Positions 1 through 13,249 of a stretch of 64,000 nucleotides of DNA are shown in pieces. Each line of letters begins with the position of its first letter. Position 1 is the stretch's first letter. The stretch is from Flaccisagitta enflata (Eukaryota > Chaetognatha > Sagittoidea > Aphragmophora), in the NCBI GenBank assembly GCA_965153355.1, contig OZ231127.1, positions 55,924,001 through 55,988,000 on the forward strand, written 5' to 3'. A model generated the notes under the pieces. It had not been told where the DNA came from and made no database searches. It worked only from the letters and a program-made list of their open reading frames with translations. A program made the translations under genes and the position numbers.

Positions 1-325
1 AGACGAAGACGAAGACGAAGACGAAGATGAAGACGAAGACGAAGACGAGGAAAAAGAAGAAGAAAAAGAAACAGAAACAGAAAAAGAAGAAGAACACAAA
101 AAAGAAGAAGAAGAAGAAGAAGAAGAAGAAGAAGAAGAAGAAGAAGAAGAAGAAGAAGAAGAAGAAGAAGAAGAAGAAGAGAAGAAGACGAGGAAGAAGA
201 AGAAGAAGAAGAAGAAGAAGAAGAAGAAGAAGAAGAAGAAGAAGAAGAAGAAGAAGAAGAAGAAGAAGAATAAGAAGAAGAAGAAGTAGAAGAGGAAGAC
301 GAAAAAGAAGAAGATGAAGAAGAAG
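1..325. repeat. (GAA)n / GAC-GAA purine array
   Basis: A nearly pure (GAA)n run with GAC and GAG interruptions, continuing past the window's left edge. Lys/Arg-only ORFs here are artefacts. Confidence 0.97.
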
Positions 326-597
326 TAGGATAAAAGAAAAAGGAAAAAACGACGAAGAAAGAAGAGATTTTAAAAAGTGTTTCGTGGAGTGGTTTTCTTC
401 ATGCGGAAAACTCGCATTTCACGTCCCATGTAACGCGTAACGACATGAACTAGTAAGGATGAAGCTTGGCAGAAAAACCGCATGTTGTTTGTATCAGAGG
501 ATTTTTTTGTGCCATGCAGCATCGTTAAGTGCCAGTTAAAATAATGCATTCGTTAGGACTATGTTTGTTAAAGGTAAAAAAGAAAAAAAAACAAGAA

Positions 598-1003
<406 letters not shown>

Positions 1004-1288
1004 GTCGACGATGTCGATGTCGATATCGTGGTTGAAATAAGAGCGAATTTTGTCGGTAACTCTGTACGATAAGAAAAAAAATACGAGTATCCAATCTGCG
1101 TAGCGAGTTGCACTCAATGAGAAAAAATAGATTATTTATGACAGCCGATACAAAGTTTCATAAGCATCGTATCTATTGTCGATAGGATCTCGATCGTGCT
1201 TCGGTCTGATAGGCAGGGCAAATGGCTAGAAACTCATTTTGTCACTCTGCCTTTCCCTCCCCCCCCCCCATACACACACACACCCGCC

Positions 1289-1684
<396 letters not shown>

Positions 1685-1699
1685 GACGTAAGGAGTGCA

Positions 1700-1846
1700 A
1701 ACAAGGCCGGATACACGGCCACCAGTTGCGAACGGGTGGGCTGGGGCGTTTTCCCACTTTTCAACTCGAGTGTGAGGGACGGACGGACCAACGGACCGAC
1801 GGACGGACAAAGCCTCTTATAGAGTTGCGTGTCCGCAACTAAAAAA
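1700..1846 (+). mobile_element. Family B hairpin-ended element
   Basis: The element starts acaaggccggatacacggcc, has the 5' box AGTTGCGAACGGG, a GGAC/GACC core, and ends gcctcttatagAGTTGCGTGTCCGCAACT followed by AAAAAA. The terminal stem is AGTTGCG/CGCAACT with a four-base loop. It is a complete short copy of about 145 bp. Confidence 0.8.
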
Positions 1847-2289
1847 GGAAGAAGAAAAAAAGAATGGAAAGAAAACGATGATGGCCACCACCTTCGCGTT
1901 TGTTAATATGAGAGGGCGCGAGATCACGTGAGCAGACACAAATTCAAATACACAGTAAACTCACTGATGTACACGTTATTAACTTTAGGTGGTTTGAGCG
2001 GTAAAATGTGTTGTACATAAGTTAGGAATCGATAGATACCATACCCCATGACTCATGAGAGTGAGATTTGTTGGTCTGTCTAGGTGATTTGAGCAGGTTA
2101 ATGTGGGGTTAGGGACTTGTTTCACGTGAGGGTAGAGTAAGGAGGCTTTTGGAGGGCTGTGTAGTATGATCACATTTGAATTTTCAGTCCCTATGTCCCT
2201 GTGTCCCTGTAAATTTACTAAGTTATGACCATTTTCATCACAGATGAGAACTCTCAAAGCTGGTGGTAATCAAATGAAGTTTATTCGTG

Positions 2290-2760
2290 ACCGCCACCCC
2301 CCCCCCCTGTCATTCGATAAGGAATCTTGTGGGAGGATTTTGACCTCCGATGTTTGTAACCTCCTGGGAACCACGCGGATAAAAAAAAAGACGTACCTAT
2401 TTTTCTTATTGATAAAAAAGATACATAAAACAATTTAAATTATTTTCAGCAAAATCATTTTAAAGATTTTCAAAAAGAAATTTTCATTCTAGACCAATCC
2501 TAGGTCTGTTTCTCAAATGGTTTAGAAGCTTGAGCTCTGTAGAGAGAAGCACTATTTTGCTAAAATGCATTTTTTACATAGGGATTGCGAAACTAAAATG
2601 GGCAATGTTTTCATTCAAACTAATGCCATTTCTAAATGGAAAAAAGATAGCAATACCAGATTGGCGCCAAATGAAAGTACTTTCGAAGGGCTTTCAAACA
2701 GTCTAAGATTTTAATTATCTATTTCAAGATTCATAAGCAATATTAGCTATCGAAAAGTGC
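2290..2760 (+). repeat. Dispersed AT-rich repeat I, copy 1
   Basis: Contains ccacgcggataaaaaaaaag, tcattctagaccaatcctag and ggcgccaaatgaaag. Similar text recurs at 50152-50566 and 61180-61610. No ends were defined. Confidence 0.6.
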
Positions 2761-2768
2761 GTCTTTTT

Positions 2769-2933
2769 AGTCGCGTGCACGCGACTCTACAACCCGCTTT
2801 GTCCGTCAGTCGGTTGGTCCGTCGGTCACACTTTACTTTTTTATGATTTTATTTTTTTGACCTCACTGGTGACCTCAAATATGGCCCCTGCCCACCCGCA
2901 CGCGACTTCGGTAGCCGTGTATCCGGCCTTGTT
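2769..2933 (-). mobile_element. Family A hairpin-ended element
   Basis: In reverse orientation it begins at the hairpin AGTCGCGTGCACGCGACT, a perfect 18-nt palindrome preceded by TTTTT. A GTCC/GTCGGTT core follows, then the box GCACGCGACT (2898-2907) and the end gtagccgtgtatccggccttgtt. Both ends are intact. Confidence 0.85.
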
Positions 2934-3382
2934 TTTATCCGCGTGGTAAGTGGCTTCAGCGGGATGGTGCTGCGGAAAGGGCCTATCTCCCTTGGGAGTG
3001 GCATTTGGCGGGCTATCTAGCTTTTTTTCTAGCTACTGATGAAATATTCTAGCTAATTCCACGCATAGCGTTTTTTAGGGCCTGAACTAGCGGATTTTTG
3101 TTAGCCAGAGTTAGCACCAGAGCATTTGGTGGACACTGGACAGTGGCGTACAGGCACAAAAGACACAAAGCGTGTTACAAATATTATGTAGAAATACAGG
3201 CAGAGTCGATCGCCTACGAGGAAGATTACGTTTGATATCATAAGATGAAAAAAAGGAATAAGACATCGCAGCCATCTCTCGGTCAGTATCAACATCGCCA
3301 CCTACACGCGCGGCTTTGCCCGAAGAGGAAATAGGATTGTCTTGTACACAGAAAACATCGTTATGGTGAGGAAATAGAATGA

Positions 3383-4373
<991 letters not shown>

Positions 4374-4466
<93 letters not shown>

Positions 4467-4600
4467 TACGGAGACAGCGACAGGGAGACAGAAAGAGACA
4501 GAGGGGCAAAGTCGAGAAAAGATCGAAATTAAAAAAGAAATGATAAAGATGAAAAGAAAAGAAAAGAAAAGAAAAGAAAAGAAAAGAAAAGAGAAGAAAA
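4374..4600. repeat. (GA)n followed by (AAAAG)n
   Basis: (GA)n at 4374-4463, then GACAGAGA degenerate units, then AAAAG pentamers at 4552-4603. Confidence 0.95.
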
Positions 4601-4603
4601 GAA

Positions 4604-5513
4604 ATAAGAAAGATGAAAAGATGAGAAGAAAAAAACATATAAGGTAAGAATGAAATCCTAAATAACTTCAATATTGTTCGGTCGCCGCAAAAAAGGAAAA
4701 AAAAAGATAGAAAAGAGTGCATGCAGAATTTCCAGTTTTCCGATTTCTTGTTAACTCGCATGTTATGAAATTCATTGGCATTGTTTGTTATCTTACTGTC
4801 TTTGCAAGTCTTCATGTCTCTACAACCTTGCTTCCTACCACTTTATATATGACATTTTATTCACACAAGATGTTTAGTGGCATGACGCGAATATCGTCAC
4901 AAAGTAAAGTGAAAGGGTGTCCCAAATAAGTTTCAATATAAAGATAAAAGAATCGCCGTACCTCAGATTCTGGGAAATCTAAGTCAAATCAAATTCTGAA
5001 AAGAGATCTAAAAAGATCTTGATCTGCACTTTCTGTATGCCATCATAGATGGACAAACAACATGTGTTCAAAAATCATTGGGAAAAAAATCGAAAAACGT
5101 TTTTCGATTTTTTGAGTTCCGGGTTAGGAATTAATGTTTCCCTTTTTCGCTTGAGACAATTTGGGAAAGTTGAGTCAGAACTAGGCTCGCCCGTGGCTGG
5201 GGTTGAAATCGTTGAATCTATGTGGTTACTATATTCATATAGTTCACCATGAAATTCTAGTTCAACATCTTTTTTCGGCAATTGATTTGACTTCTTAAAT
5301 CTGAATCTTAAGGTCGCAACACATTTGTAACATCTTGTGAGTGCTCATGTTTCATACATACCTGTGCAAATTCTGGCGTACGGGTGGGAGTCAAATCAGA
5401 GCTTGAATAGCTTGAAAAGCTTCAAATCATTTGACATCAGGTATTGGATCAGCACGTGCACAACAGACATTTCAACTTGAACCAGTGGCTGCGTGTGGGT
5501 GTGGGCATGTACA
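4604..5513. other. Non-coding, no recognised feature
   Basis: Unique-looking AT-rich sequence. Short overlapping ORFs on both strands around 5050-5280 lack motifs. aaaaatcgaaaaacgtttttcgatttttt at 5087-5116 is a strong local hairpin. Confidence 0.55.
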
Positions 5514-5772
<259 letters not shown>

Positions 5773-6171
5773 TCACTCATTTTCTTTCATTCTGTCTTCA
5801 ATCCCCCTTTGAATTATAAAAATCCCCCGCATTTGATCTCCAAGGGCAACGGCATAAATCTGGTTTCGAGGGAGGGGAAACTTCATCCCAAATCTATCAT
5901 AAATTCACGGCATGAGGCGATCAAGCGCACGTTGTATACTTTTCAACGCTCAACTTCGAACATTTCTACGCGCTTTGCTTTAAAGTAAAATGCGTGATTT
6001 TACACATTTTGCACTCACATTTTGCTTCACAAGATTACATGAGCTTGACCTTGGGAATGAAACAAATACTGATGGGTTAAACTCGTCGCACAACATAATG
6101 CCAAGAAGAAAACACAATTTGTGCCTCAAATCGAAACCGGAATGAACAAGGCCAAGTCGCGTGTGGGACGT

Positions 6172-6320
6172 AAGTGACTTAAGATGACTTAAATTGACTT
6201 TAAATGACTCAAGATGACCTAAAATGACTTAAGTAGACTTCAAGTGACCTAAATGACCTGAATGATATAATCAACCTGATTGACTTAAGTGATAATATAA
6301 CTAAAAATAACTTAGAATGA
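6172..6320. repeat. Degenerate ~10-bp minisatellite (ATGACTTAA)
   Basis: Fourteen or so variants of ATGACTTAA/ATGACCTAA spaced 9-13 bp, too diverged for recent expansion. Confidence 0.75.
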
Positions 6321-6416
6321 CTTGGAATCACTTAGAAGAAGAAGAAGATGATGATGAAGAAGTAGAGGAACTCAAGGCTGAGTGTAAGACTAAGGAAAAC
6401 AATCAAACAATGCTGC

Positions 6417-6646
<230 letters not shown>

Positions 6647-6649
6647 GCG

Positions 6650-6736
6650 ATTCTAAAATTTTGACGGCGGGATGGACCAACGGACGCAACCATGGAAGGA
6701 TGAAGGGACAGAACCATGATTGAACGGATGGACGGT
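6650..6736 (+). mobile_element. Family B element, 5' part, split by the TAGGG element
   Basis: A degenerate GGAC/GGATGG core ends at ATGGACGGT. The same nonamer resumes at 10532 and leads into the B-like end CAAAGCG...GTCCGCAACTAA (10541-10563). The B element was therefore present before the 3.8-kb TAGGG element landed in its core. Confidence 0.7.
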
Positions 6737-7146
6737 TAGGGTTGGTCAGTATGCATTTTTGTCGGGAATCTCCTTGTAACTCATAGGGAAGAACCGTATT
6801 GATCAAATAAAGCCAATCAGCTAAAAATCGGCGTTCAAATGTTTGTATGTTCAATGCTCATAACAGTTTTCGCCGTCAAAATGGCCACTCGATGGCGCTG
6901 GGTTCAATAACGGCGAGAACTCCTCAGAACATCTTCCTGTTATTGAACAAGTTTCAGTACTTCTTGATAGAAATAGATGATTTTACTTTTTTTAAGAGGG
7001 GTACATCGTCGCTGTCAAGTTTCATTGTCAAAATTTGTTTCAGAAGCTCCTAACAACTGTTTACTGCGATTACTACATTATGCAAATTAGGAAAATGATT
7101 GGGAGATTACGTCTTATGCGGTTGCGTTTTATTATGAGGCTCTATC

Positions 7147-8447
7147 ATAGCAAAAAGAAAAAAGGAAGGACGGAAAGAAAGACGGACAGAAAGAAAGAAA
7201 GACGGACAGAAAGAAAGAAAGACGGACAGAAAAAAAGAAAAAAAGAAAGAATGAAAAAAGATAGAGGAAAGGAAAACAGAAACTGTCAGAAAGAAATGAA
7301 ACGAGGAAAACATAAAGGAAGAAAGGAAATAAGAAAGAGGAAAATGGAAAGGTAGAAAGGAAAATGGAAAGAAAGGAAGAAAGGAAAACGTGAAGGAAGA
7401 GAGGAAGACAAAAAAGAAAAAAGGAAAACGTAGAGTAAGAAAAACCTTAGGGAAATGTTGGGCAGGAGCAGTAATGCGAAAACCGCTCGAAATTCAAAAA
7501 TGTGACGACCGACCAACCGATCGACCGACCGACAGACAAGGCAAGGTGTAGAGTCGCGTGTCCGCGACTGAAAAGGAAAATGTAAAGAAAGATGAAATGG
7601 AAAAAAAGATAGAAAGGAAAATAGAAAGAAAGGAAGAGGAAACGGAAAAAAGGGAGAACGGAAAAAAAGAAAGAAGGGAAAACAGAAAGAAAGGAAAATG
7701 GAAAGAAAGGATAAAAGGAAAATGCAAAGAATGAGAGAAAGTAAAAAGTAAAAAAAGGAAGAAAAAATAAAGAAAGGAAAACGTAAATGTAAACGAAGGA
7801 AGAAAGGAAAATGTAAAGAAAGAAAAAATGAATAATCAAAAGATAGAAAAAAAGGAAAACGGAAAGAAAGAAAGAAAGAAAGGAAAACGTAAATAAAGGA
7901 GAACAAAGGGAAGGAAAAAAGGAAAACTTAACGAAAGAAAGAAAAATTGAAAGAAAGGAACAAAGCAAAAAAGTAAAGAAAGAAAGAAAGAAAGGAAAAT
8001 GGATAGAAGAAAAGGAAAACGGAAAGAAAGGAAGAACAGGAAACAGGCAGTAAAGAATGTAGGAAAACGGAGAGAAAGAAAGGAAAATGGAACAAAAGGA
8101 AGCACGGAAAACGTGAAAAAAGGATGCAAAGAAAATGGAAAGAAAAAAAGGAAAACGAAATGAAGGGACGGAGGTAAAACGGAAAGAAAGGAAAAGAGGA
8201 AAACATATAGAAAGAACAGAAAACGTACGGAAAGGAAGAACAGAAAACGGACCGAAAGGAAGAAAGGAAAATGGAAAGAAAGGAAGAAACGAAAACGGAA
8301 AGAAACGAAAACGGAAAGAAAGGAAGAAAGGAAAACAAAAGGAAAGGAATAAAGGAAAATGGAGAGAAAGGATGAAAGGTAAATGGAAGGAAAGGAAGAA
8401 AGGTAAACAGAAGGAAAGGAAAACAAAAAAGAAAAAAAAAGGAAAAA
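7147..8447 (+). repeat. Homopurine minisatellite core of TAGGG element copy 1
   Basis: The plus strand is almost purely purine with recurrent ggaaaacggaaagaaaggaa units of about 23-27 bp plus GAAA and GACG interruptions. A small A/B-type element sits inside it. Such long purine/pyrimidine asymmetry can adopt triplex (H-DNA). ORFs here (Phe/Ser-rich on the minus strand) are compositional artefacts. Confidence 0.9.
7447..7573 (+). mobile_element. A/B-type hairpin-ended element inside the purine tract
   Basis: It contains gttgggcaggagcagtaatg, then gaaaaccgctcgaaattcaa, a GACC core, and the terminal hairpin AGTCGCGTGTCCGCGACT (7552-7569). The stem uses G-C where family B has T-A, a compensatory change. 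The same variant (gagcggttttcatcatactg) occurs in inverse orientation in TAGGG copy 2, so it was present before the copies diverged. Confidence 0.75.
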
Positions 8448-8449
8448 TA

Positions 8450-8685
8450 GTGACGCAGGGTCACAACATTGTTGCGGATGGGTGGGCAGGGGCATCCAAC
8501 CCCCGACCTCACCTCGACCACACCCCCATCTACCCTCCAACACACTCACACACAAACAATTCCAACTGCAGCATCCTAAAAACATGTTTTCCGCGTTTTC
8601 AACTCAAGCGTGACGACTCGAATGTGACGGACCAATGGACGGACGGACAAAGCCTCTTATAGAGTTGCGTGTCCGCAACTAAAAA
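8450..8685 (+). mobile_element. Family B element with an alternative 5' end
   Basis: It starts gacgcagggtcacaac, carries the 5' box GTTGCGGATGGGTGGGCAGG, a C-rich stretch, a GGAC core and the terminal hairpin AGTTGCGTGTCCGCAACT (8663-8680) followed by AAAAA. The box and the hairpin arm share GTTGCG. The 5' end resembles the copy at 29221 rather than the usual aacaaggccgg. Confidence 0.8.
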
Positions 8686-8768
8686 CGGAAAGAACGAAAA
8701 CGGAAAAAGATAAGGGAGGGAAAACGGAATAAAAAGAAGGAAAAAAAAACATAATGAAAAGAAAAAAG

Positions 8769-9358
8769 AATAGTCGCAACAGCGTCAGATGGTCAGCGGT
8801 ACCCGTTGCCCCTAAGTTAGTGTATGTAAGATGTGAAGTTGAGAGGGGCAGCGGCCCCGAAGGAGCCGATGACCCATGCTGGGCTAATATTTGAGCATTG
8901 GAGCTGGGATTTGAGTCACGAGGCTGAAGTGGAACCATCAGGCTTGGATTGGAGCCTCTTGGCTGGGGTATGAGCCTCATGGCTAAGATCTCATGGAATT
9001 GGAGCCTAGAGGCTAGGATTAGAGCCAATTCGCTGGGATTGGGGCCTCAAGGCTGGGATTGACGCCTCAAAGCTGGAATTGGAGCCTTAGCTTGAGGCTG
9101 GGATTGAAGCCTCAAGGCTTGGGATTGGAGCCTCAAGGCTTGGGATTGGAGCCTCAAGGCCGCAATTTGAGCCTAGAGGCTGGAATTGGAGCCTCAAGGC
9201 CAGGACTAGAACCATGAGCCTTAGATTGGGGTCTCGAGGGTGGGTGTGGAGCCTCAAGGCGGGGGGGGGGGACGGAGAAGAAGGAGAAGGAGGAGAAGGA
9301 GAAAATCTCTCATATGTGTGAGAGCATAGGTCATCGGCCCCTTCGGGGCCGCTGCCCC
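8769..9358 (+). mobile_element. Family E minisatellite element
   Basis: The 5' end is aatagtcgcaacagcgtcag, then ggtcagcggtacccgttgcc and a hairpin ggggcagcggccccgaagg leading to gatgaccca. An array of ~20-bp units (gcctcaaggctgggattgga) follows. It closes with ggtcatcggccccttcggg and gccgctgcccc, the reverse complement of the first hairpin. The arrangement repeats in at least five other places in this window. Confidence 0.85.
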
Positions 9359-9431
9359 AAAAGGAAAAGAAGAGAAAATGGAAAGAAAAGGAAAAGAAGA
9401 GAAAATGGAAAGAAAAGAGAAAATGGAAAGA

Positions 9432-9964
9432 AACAAGGCCAAGTACACGGGCCAAGATGGTGCGCCGGGCGTTATTAATTCTTAGACCTATCCTTAGCTC
9501 CATCAGACCTATCCTTTGCTCTATCAGACCTATCCCTAGCACTTTCAGACCTATCCCTTGCTCTTTCTGACCTATCCCGAGCTCTATCAGACCTTTCCCC
9601 AGCTCTATCCGACCTATCCGACCTATCACCAGACCTATCCTACCTATCCCAAGCTCTATCAGACCTAACTGTAGCTGAATATTTTAGTGAATGAAATGAC
9701 GAGTATCATCATTGATGAACGAAATGATTTTTCAATTGATTTCATTGATTTCATTGATTTTCATTGGAGCGTGACCGACGGATGGACAGACGTACAGAGC
9801 CTCTTTTAAAGTGGTGCTATGGCGCATCTAAAAATCAGCCTAGCATATTTCTGAATCATTTCCAGTGATTTTTGCTTCTTTCAAGAGATTTTCAAATCGA
9901 GCGTGACCGACCAACCAACCAACAGACAGAGCCTCTTATGGAGGTGCTATGGCGCACCTAAAAA
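9432..9964 (+). mobile_element. Family K hairpin-ended element with 25-bp minisatellite core
   Basis: The 5' end aacaaggccaagtacacggg resembles families A and B, and its box is GGTGCGCC (9459-9466). The terminal hairpin AGGTGCTATGGCGCACCT (9942-9959) contains GGCGCACC, the exact reverse complement. The core holds about seven ~25-bp units (tcagacctatccctagctct). A second related end lies at 9810-9829 (agtggtgctatggcgcatct), suggesting an internal duplication. Confidence 0.7.
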
Positions 9965-9993
9965 GTTGATAGAAAAAAAAAGAAGCAATTTCT

Positions 9994-10183
9994 AGTTGCT
10001 TGCTATGCAACCCTATACCCCGCTTTGTCCGTCCGTTCGTTGGTTGGTTGGTTGGTCGGTTTGGCGTTTTTGAATGTTTTGAGCTCACTGCTCCTGCCCA
10101 AATGCCCAAGTGACCTACTCTATAAGACTATGGCTGCCCCTGTCCACCCAAATATGACTACGGTAGCCGTGTATCCGGCCGAG
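9994..10183 (-). mobile_element. Family A-like element
   Basis: In reverse orientation: terminal stem GTTGC/GCAAC (from 9995), cccgctttgtccgtccgttc, a GTTG/GTCGG core, ctgcccctgtccaccc, then the end ggtagccgtgtatccggcc. The internal box is eroded. It abuts the shared right end of the TAGGG element. Confidence 0.7.
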
Positions 10184-10531
10184 TTCAATCGTCAGTTTGA
10201 TCGAATTGACTCTTTTACTTCTTTCATCAAAATACACCTCGCCTCTGTATCATATGGTGCGTAGACTGAGATGACAAAAGCGCGCTTTGAAAACGCTTGA
10301 TTTAAAAACTGGCGTAGGGAAGATTCAGGAGAAAAACTGTGTTACCGCATTGCTGCAAACGAAAGCGAAATTCTGTGAAAATTTTTTCTAGTTTTTTTGT
10401 TGATTTTGTGAGCAATGAAGATACAAGGAGTTGAGGGTCGCGCAAGGTCTCAATCTTTCACAAATAGCAACTCGAGTATTTTTGCCAAGTTACATAAGTA
10501 TACATCAAGGTTGGCAATATGACCAGCCCTA

Positions 10532-10563
10532 ATGGACGGTCAAAGCGTTACGCGTCCGCAACT
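10532..10563 (+). mobile_element. Family B element, 3' end after insertion
   Basis: The target duplicate ATGGACGGT is followed by caaagcgttacgcGTCCGCAACTAA, the 3' arm of a family B terminal hairpin. It completes the element interrupted at 6736. Confidence 0.7.
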
Positions 10564-10826
10564 AACTAAAGTGATTTCTCCGTAATGTTTCATAACCTGG
10601 ATCGAGGATTCCCTTGTTACCTCTTTTTTTTTCTTCCATTTTCCCTTTCCCCGTTTTCTCTTCTGTCTCATGAAAAATCTATCGTCTTAATGGGCGATTT
10701 TACGGTGGCAACTGCTCCTTTTTTCCCCGCGGCTTGTTTTGTTCCCACTTTACCGCTTCTTTTGAGCGCCAATGACATACTTACAGTATGAAATATTCCC
10801 CTTTTCCCACGGCTTCGTCTCCTTTT

Positions 10827-11830
10827 GGGCAGCGGCCCCGAAGGGGCCAATGACCTATGCTTTCACACAGGAGAAATTTCTCCTCCTTCTCCTTCTCCTC
10901 CGTCTGTCCACCCCCTTTGAGGCCTAAATCCCAGCCTTGAAGCTCAAATCCCAGCCTCTAGGCTCAAATCCCAGCCCTGATGCTCAAATCCCAGCCTTGA
11001 GGCCTAAATCCCAGCCTCGAAGCTCAAATCACAGCCTCTAGGCTCAAATCCCAGCTTTGATGCTCAAATCCCAGCCTTGAGGCCTAAATCCCAGCCTCGA
11101 AGCTCAAATCACAGCCTCTATGCTCAAATCCCAGCCTTGAGGCCTAAATCCCAGACTTGAAGCTCAAATCCCAGCCTCAAGGCTCAAATCCAGCCTTGAT
11201 GCGCAAATCACAGCCTTGAGGCCCAAATCCCAGACTTGAGGCTCAAATCCTAGCCTTGAGGCTCAAATTCCAGCCTCAAGGCTTAAATTCCAGTCTTGAG
11301 GCTCAAATCCCAGCACTGAGGCTCAAATCCCACCCTTGAGAGGCAAATTGCAGCCTCGAGACTCAAATGTCAGCCTCAAGGCTCAATTCCCAGTCTCGTA
11401 GCTCAAATCCCAGCCTGGACGCTTGAATCCAAGCTTGGATGCTCAAATCCCAGCCTGGAAGCTCAAATCCCAGCCTCGAGGCTCTAATCCCAGCCTCAAG
11501 GCTCTAATCCCAGCCTCAAGGCTCTAATCCCAGTCTCAAGGCTCAAATCCCAGCCTAAAGGCTAAAATCCCAGCCTCAAGGTTCAAATCCAAGCCTCAAG
11601 GCTCAAATTCCAACCTTGAGGCTCAAATCCCAGTCTTAAGGCTCAAATTCCAGCCTTCAGGCTCAAATCCCAGCCTTAAGGATCAAATCCCAGCCTTGTA
11701 GCTCCAAACTTGCTAAGCATAGGTCATCAGCCCCTTCGGGGCCGCTGCCCCTCTTAACACCACACATCCACATTAACTCACATTGGCGCAACGGGTACCA
11801 CTGACCATCTAACGCTTTTGCGACTATTTT
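10827..11830 (-). mobile_element. Large family E element
   Basis: Reverse orientation relative to 8769-9358. Hairpin gggcagcggccccgaagggg (10827) leads to about 790 bp of ~20-bp units (caaatcccagccttgaggct) with scattered variants. The closing hairpin is catcagccccttcggggccg. The element ends with gggtaccactgaccat and cttttgcgactatt. About 39 units are present, which makes it the largest array of this family here. Confidence 0.88.
10915..11705. repeat. 20-bp minisatellite array of the large E element
   Basis: Tandem units of about 20 bp (CAAATCCCAGCCTTGAGGCT) differ mainly at the CCTTGAGG/CCTCAAGG core, which is itself a short near-palindrome. Some four-unit blocks recur, indicating a higher-order pattern (for example 10923-11020 against 11003-11120). 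Confidence 0.85.
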
Positions 11831-12660
<830 letters not shown>

Positions 12661-13249
12661 CAGAGAATGTTGGCCAGATAGATAAAGAGAGTAAAGGATA
12701 TGGAAGCAGAGAGAGACATCGAGAGAGAATGACTGAGTTAGACAGATTGACCGGGAGAGAACTAGAAAGAGTCGGAGGCAGAGGCAGACGCAGAGAGAGA
12801 AAGAGAGAGTGAAAACGGAAATCTTTTCCCAAAGGACGGAGCGACAAAATCTGTGAATCTGAGGCGTCCAAAACACGGGGTTTGAATGATGGTCGCGAAG
12901 GACCAAAGACTAGAAGACATTTTATTCGCTGACAAAGGAGCCGAAAAGGGGAAGAAGAGGATTTGGAGGAGGTTCAATGCATATGGGCGACATATGGGAG
13001 TCTCGAGGTGACCTGACAGTTTTGCCAGCTGAGCATTTCAGCAGAGCGATGGTTGACTGACTTAGTGACCTTGTGGAGAAGAGTTGAATGATGGAGTGAA
13101 AACAAGGAGTGAATGACATGGAGAAAGCCTACGATTAACAGTCGCGAGGTGATGATTTTAGAAACCTGTTCGGTGCAGTCATGAAAGACGACGATGACGA
13201 TCGAGATCGACAGAGCTGTAGAAACATTCTTTAGCCTATTCCGTCATGA

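Larger units (their letters stand above)
6737..10531 (+). mobile_element. TAGGG-ended DNA transposon, copy 1 (non-autonomous)
   Basis: The ends are TAGGGTTGGTCAGTATGC (6737) and GGCAATATGACCAGCCCTA (to 10531), an imperfect inverted repeat. Flanks are the identical nonamers ATGGACGGT (6728-6736 and 10532-10540). The left interior (6737-7140) and right interior (about 10192-10531) are matched in reverse complement by the two ends of the 16946-19304 copy. A homopurine core fills 7147-8447. No transposase is visible. Extra length relative to copy 2 comes from nested B, E, K and A elements. A 9-bp duplication favours a Mutator-like assignment, while the TAGGG end also fits the hAT YARNG pattern; the superfamily is unresolved. 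Confidence 0.85.

Noticed and set aside
1-325. Lys/Arg-rich ORF in the (GAA)n array
   Set aside because: It is a pure simple-repeat translation; the same is true of poly-Thr, poly-Ser-Leu, Arg-Glu, His-Thr, Cys-Val, Phe-Leu-Ser and poly-Asn/Cys/Leu frames throughout the window.
6737-6742. TAGGG ends as telomeric repeats
   Set aside because: Single copies of TAGGG, not (TTAGGG)n arrays; they are transposon termini with target duplicates.
7147-8447. Phe/Ser-rich membrane proteins on the minus strand
   Set aside because: All three minus frames are open because pyrimidine-only DNA lacks stop codons; no consistent start or homology signal.
9331-9358. GC-rich stem-loop with TTCG as an intrinsic terminator
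   Set aside because: There is no bacterial gene upstream, and the hairpin recurs as a structural bracket of family E.
10915-11705. CRISPR-like array of 20-bp repeats
   Set aside because: The units abut without unique spacers, vary among themselves, and lie inside a hairpin-bracketed eukaryotic element; no cas genes are present.
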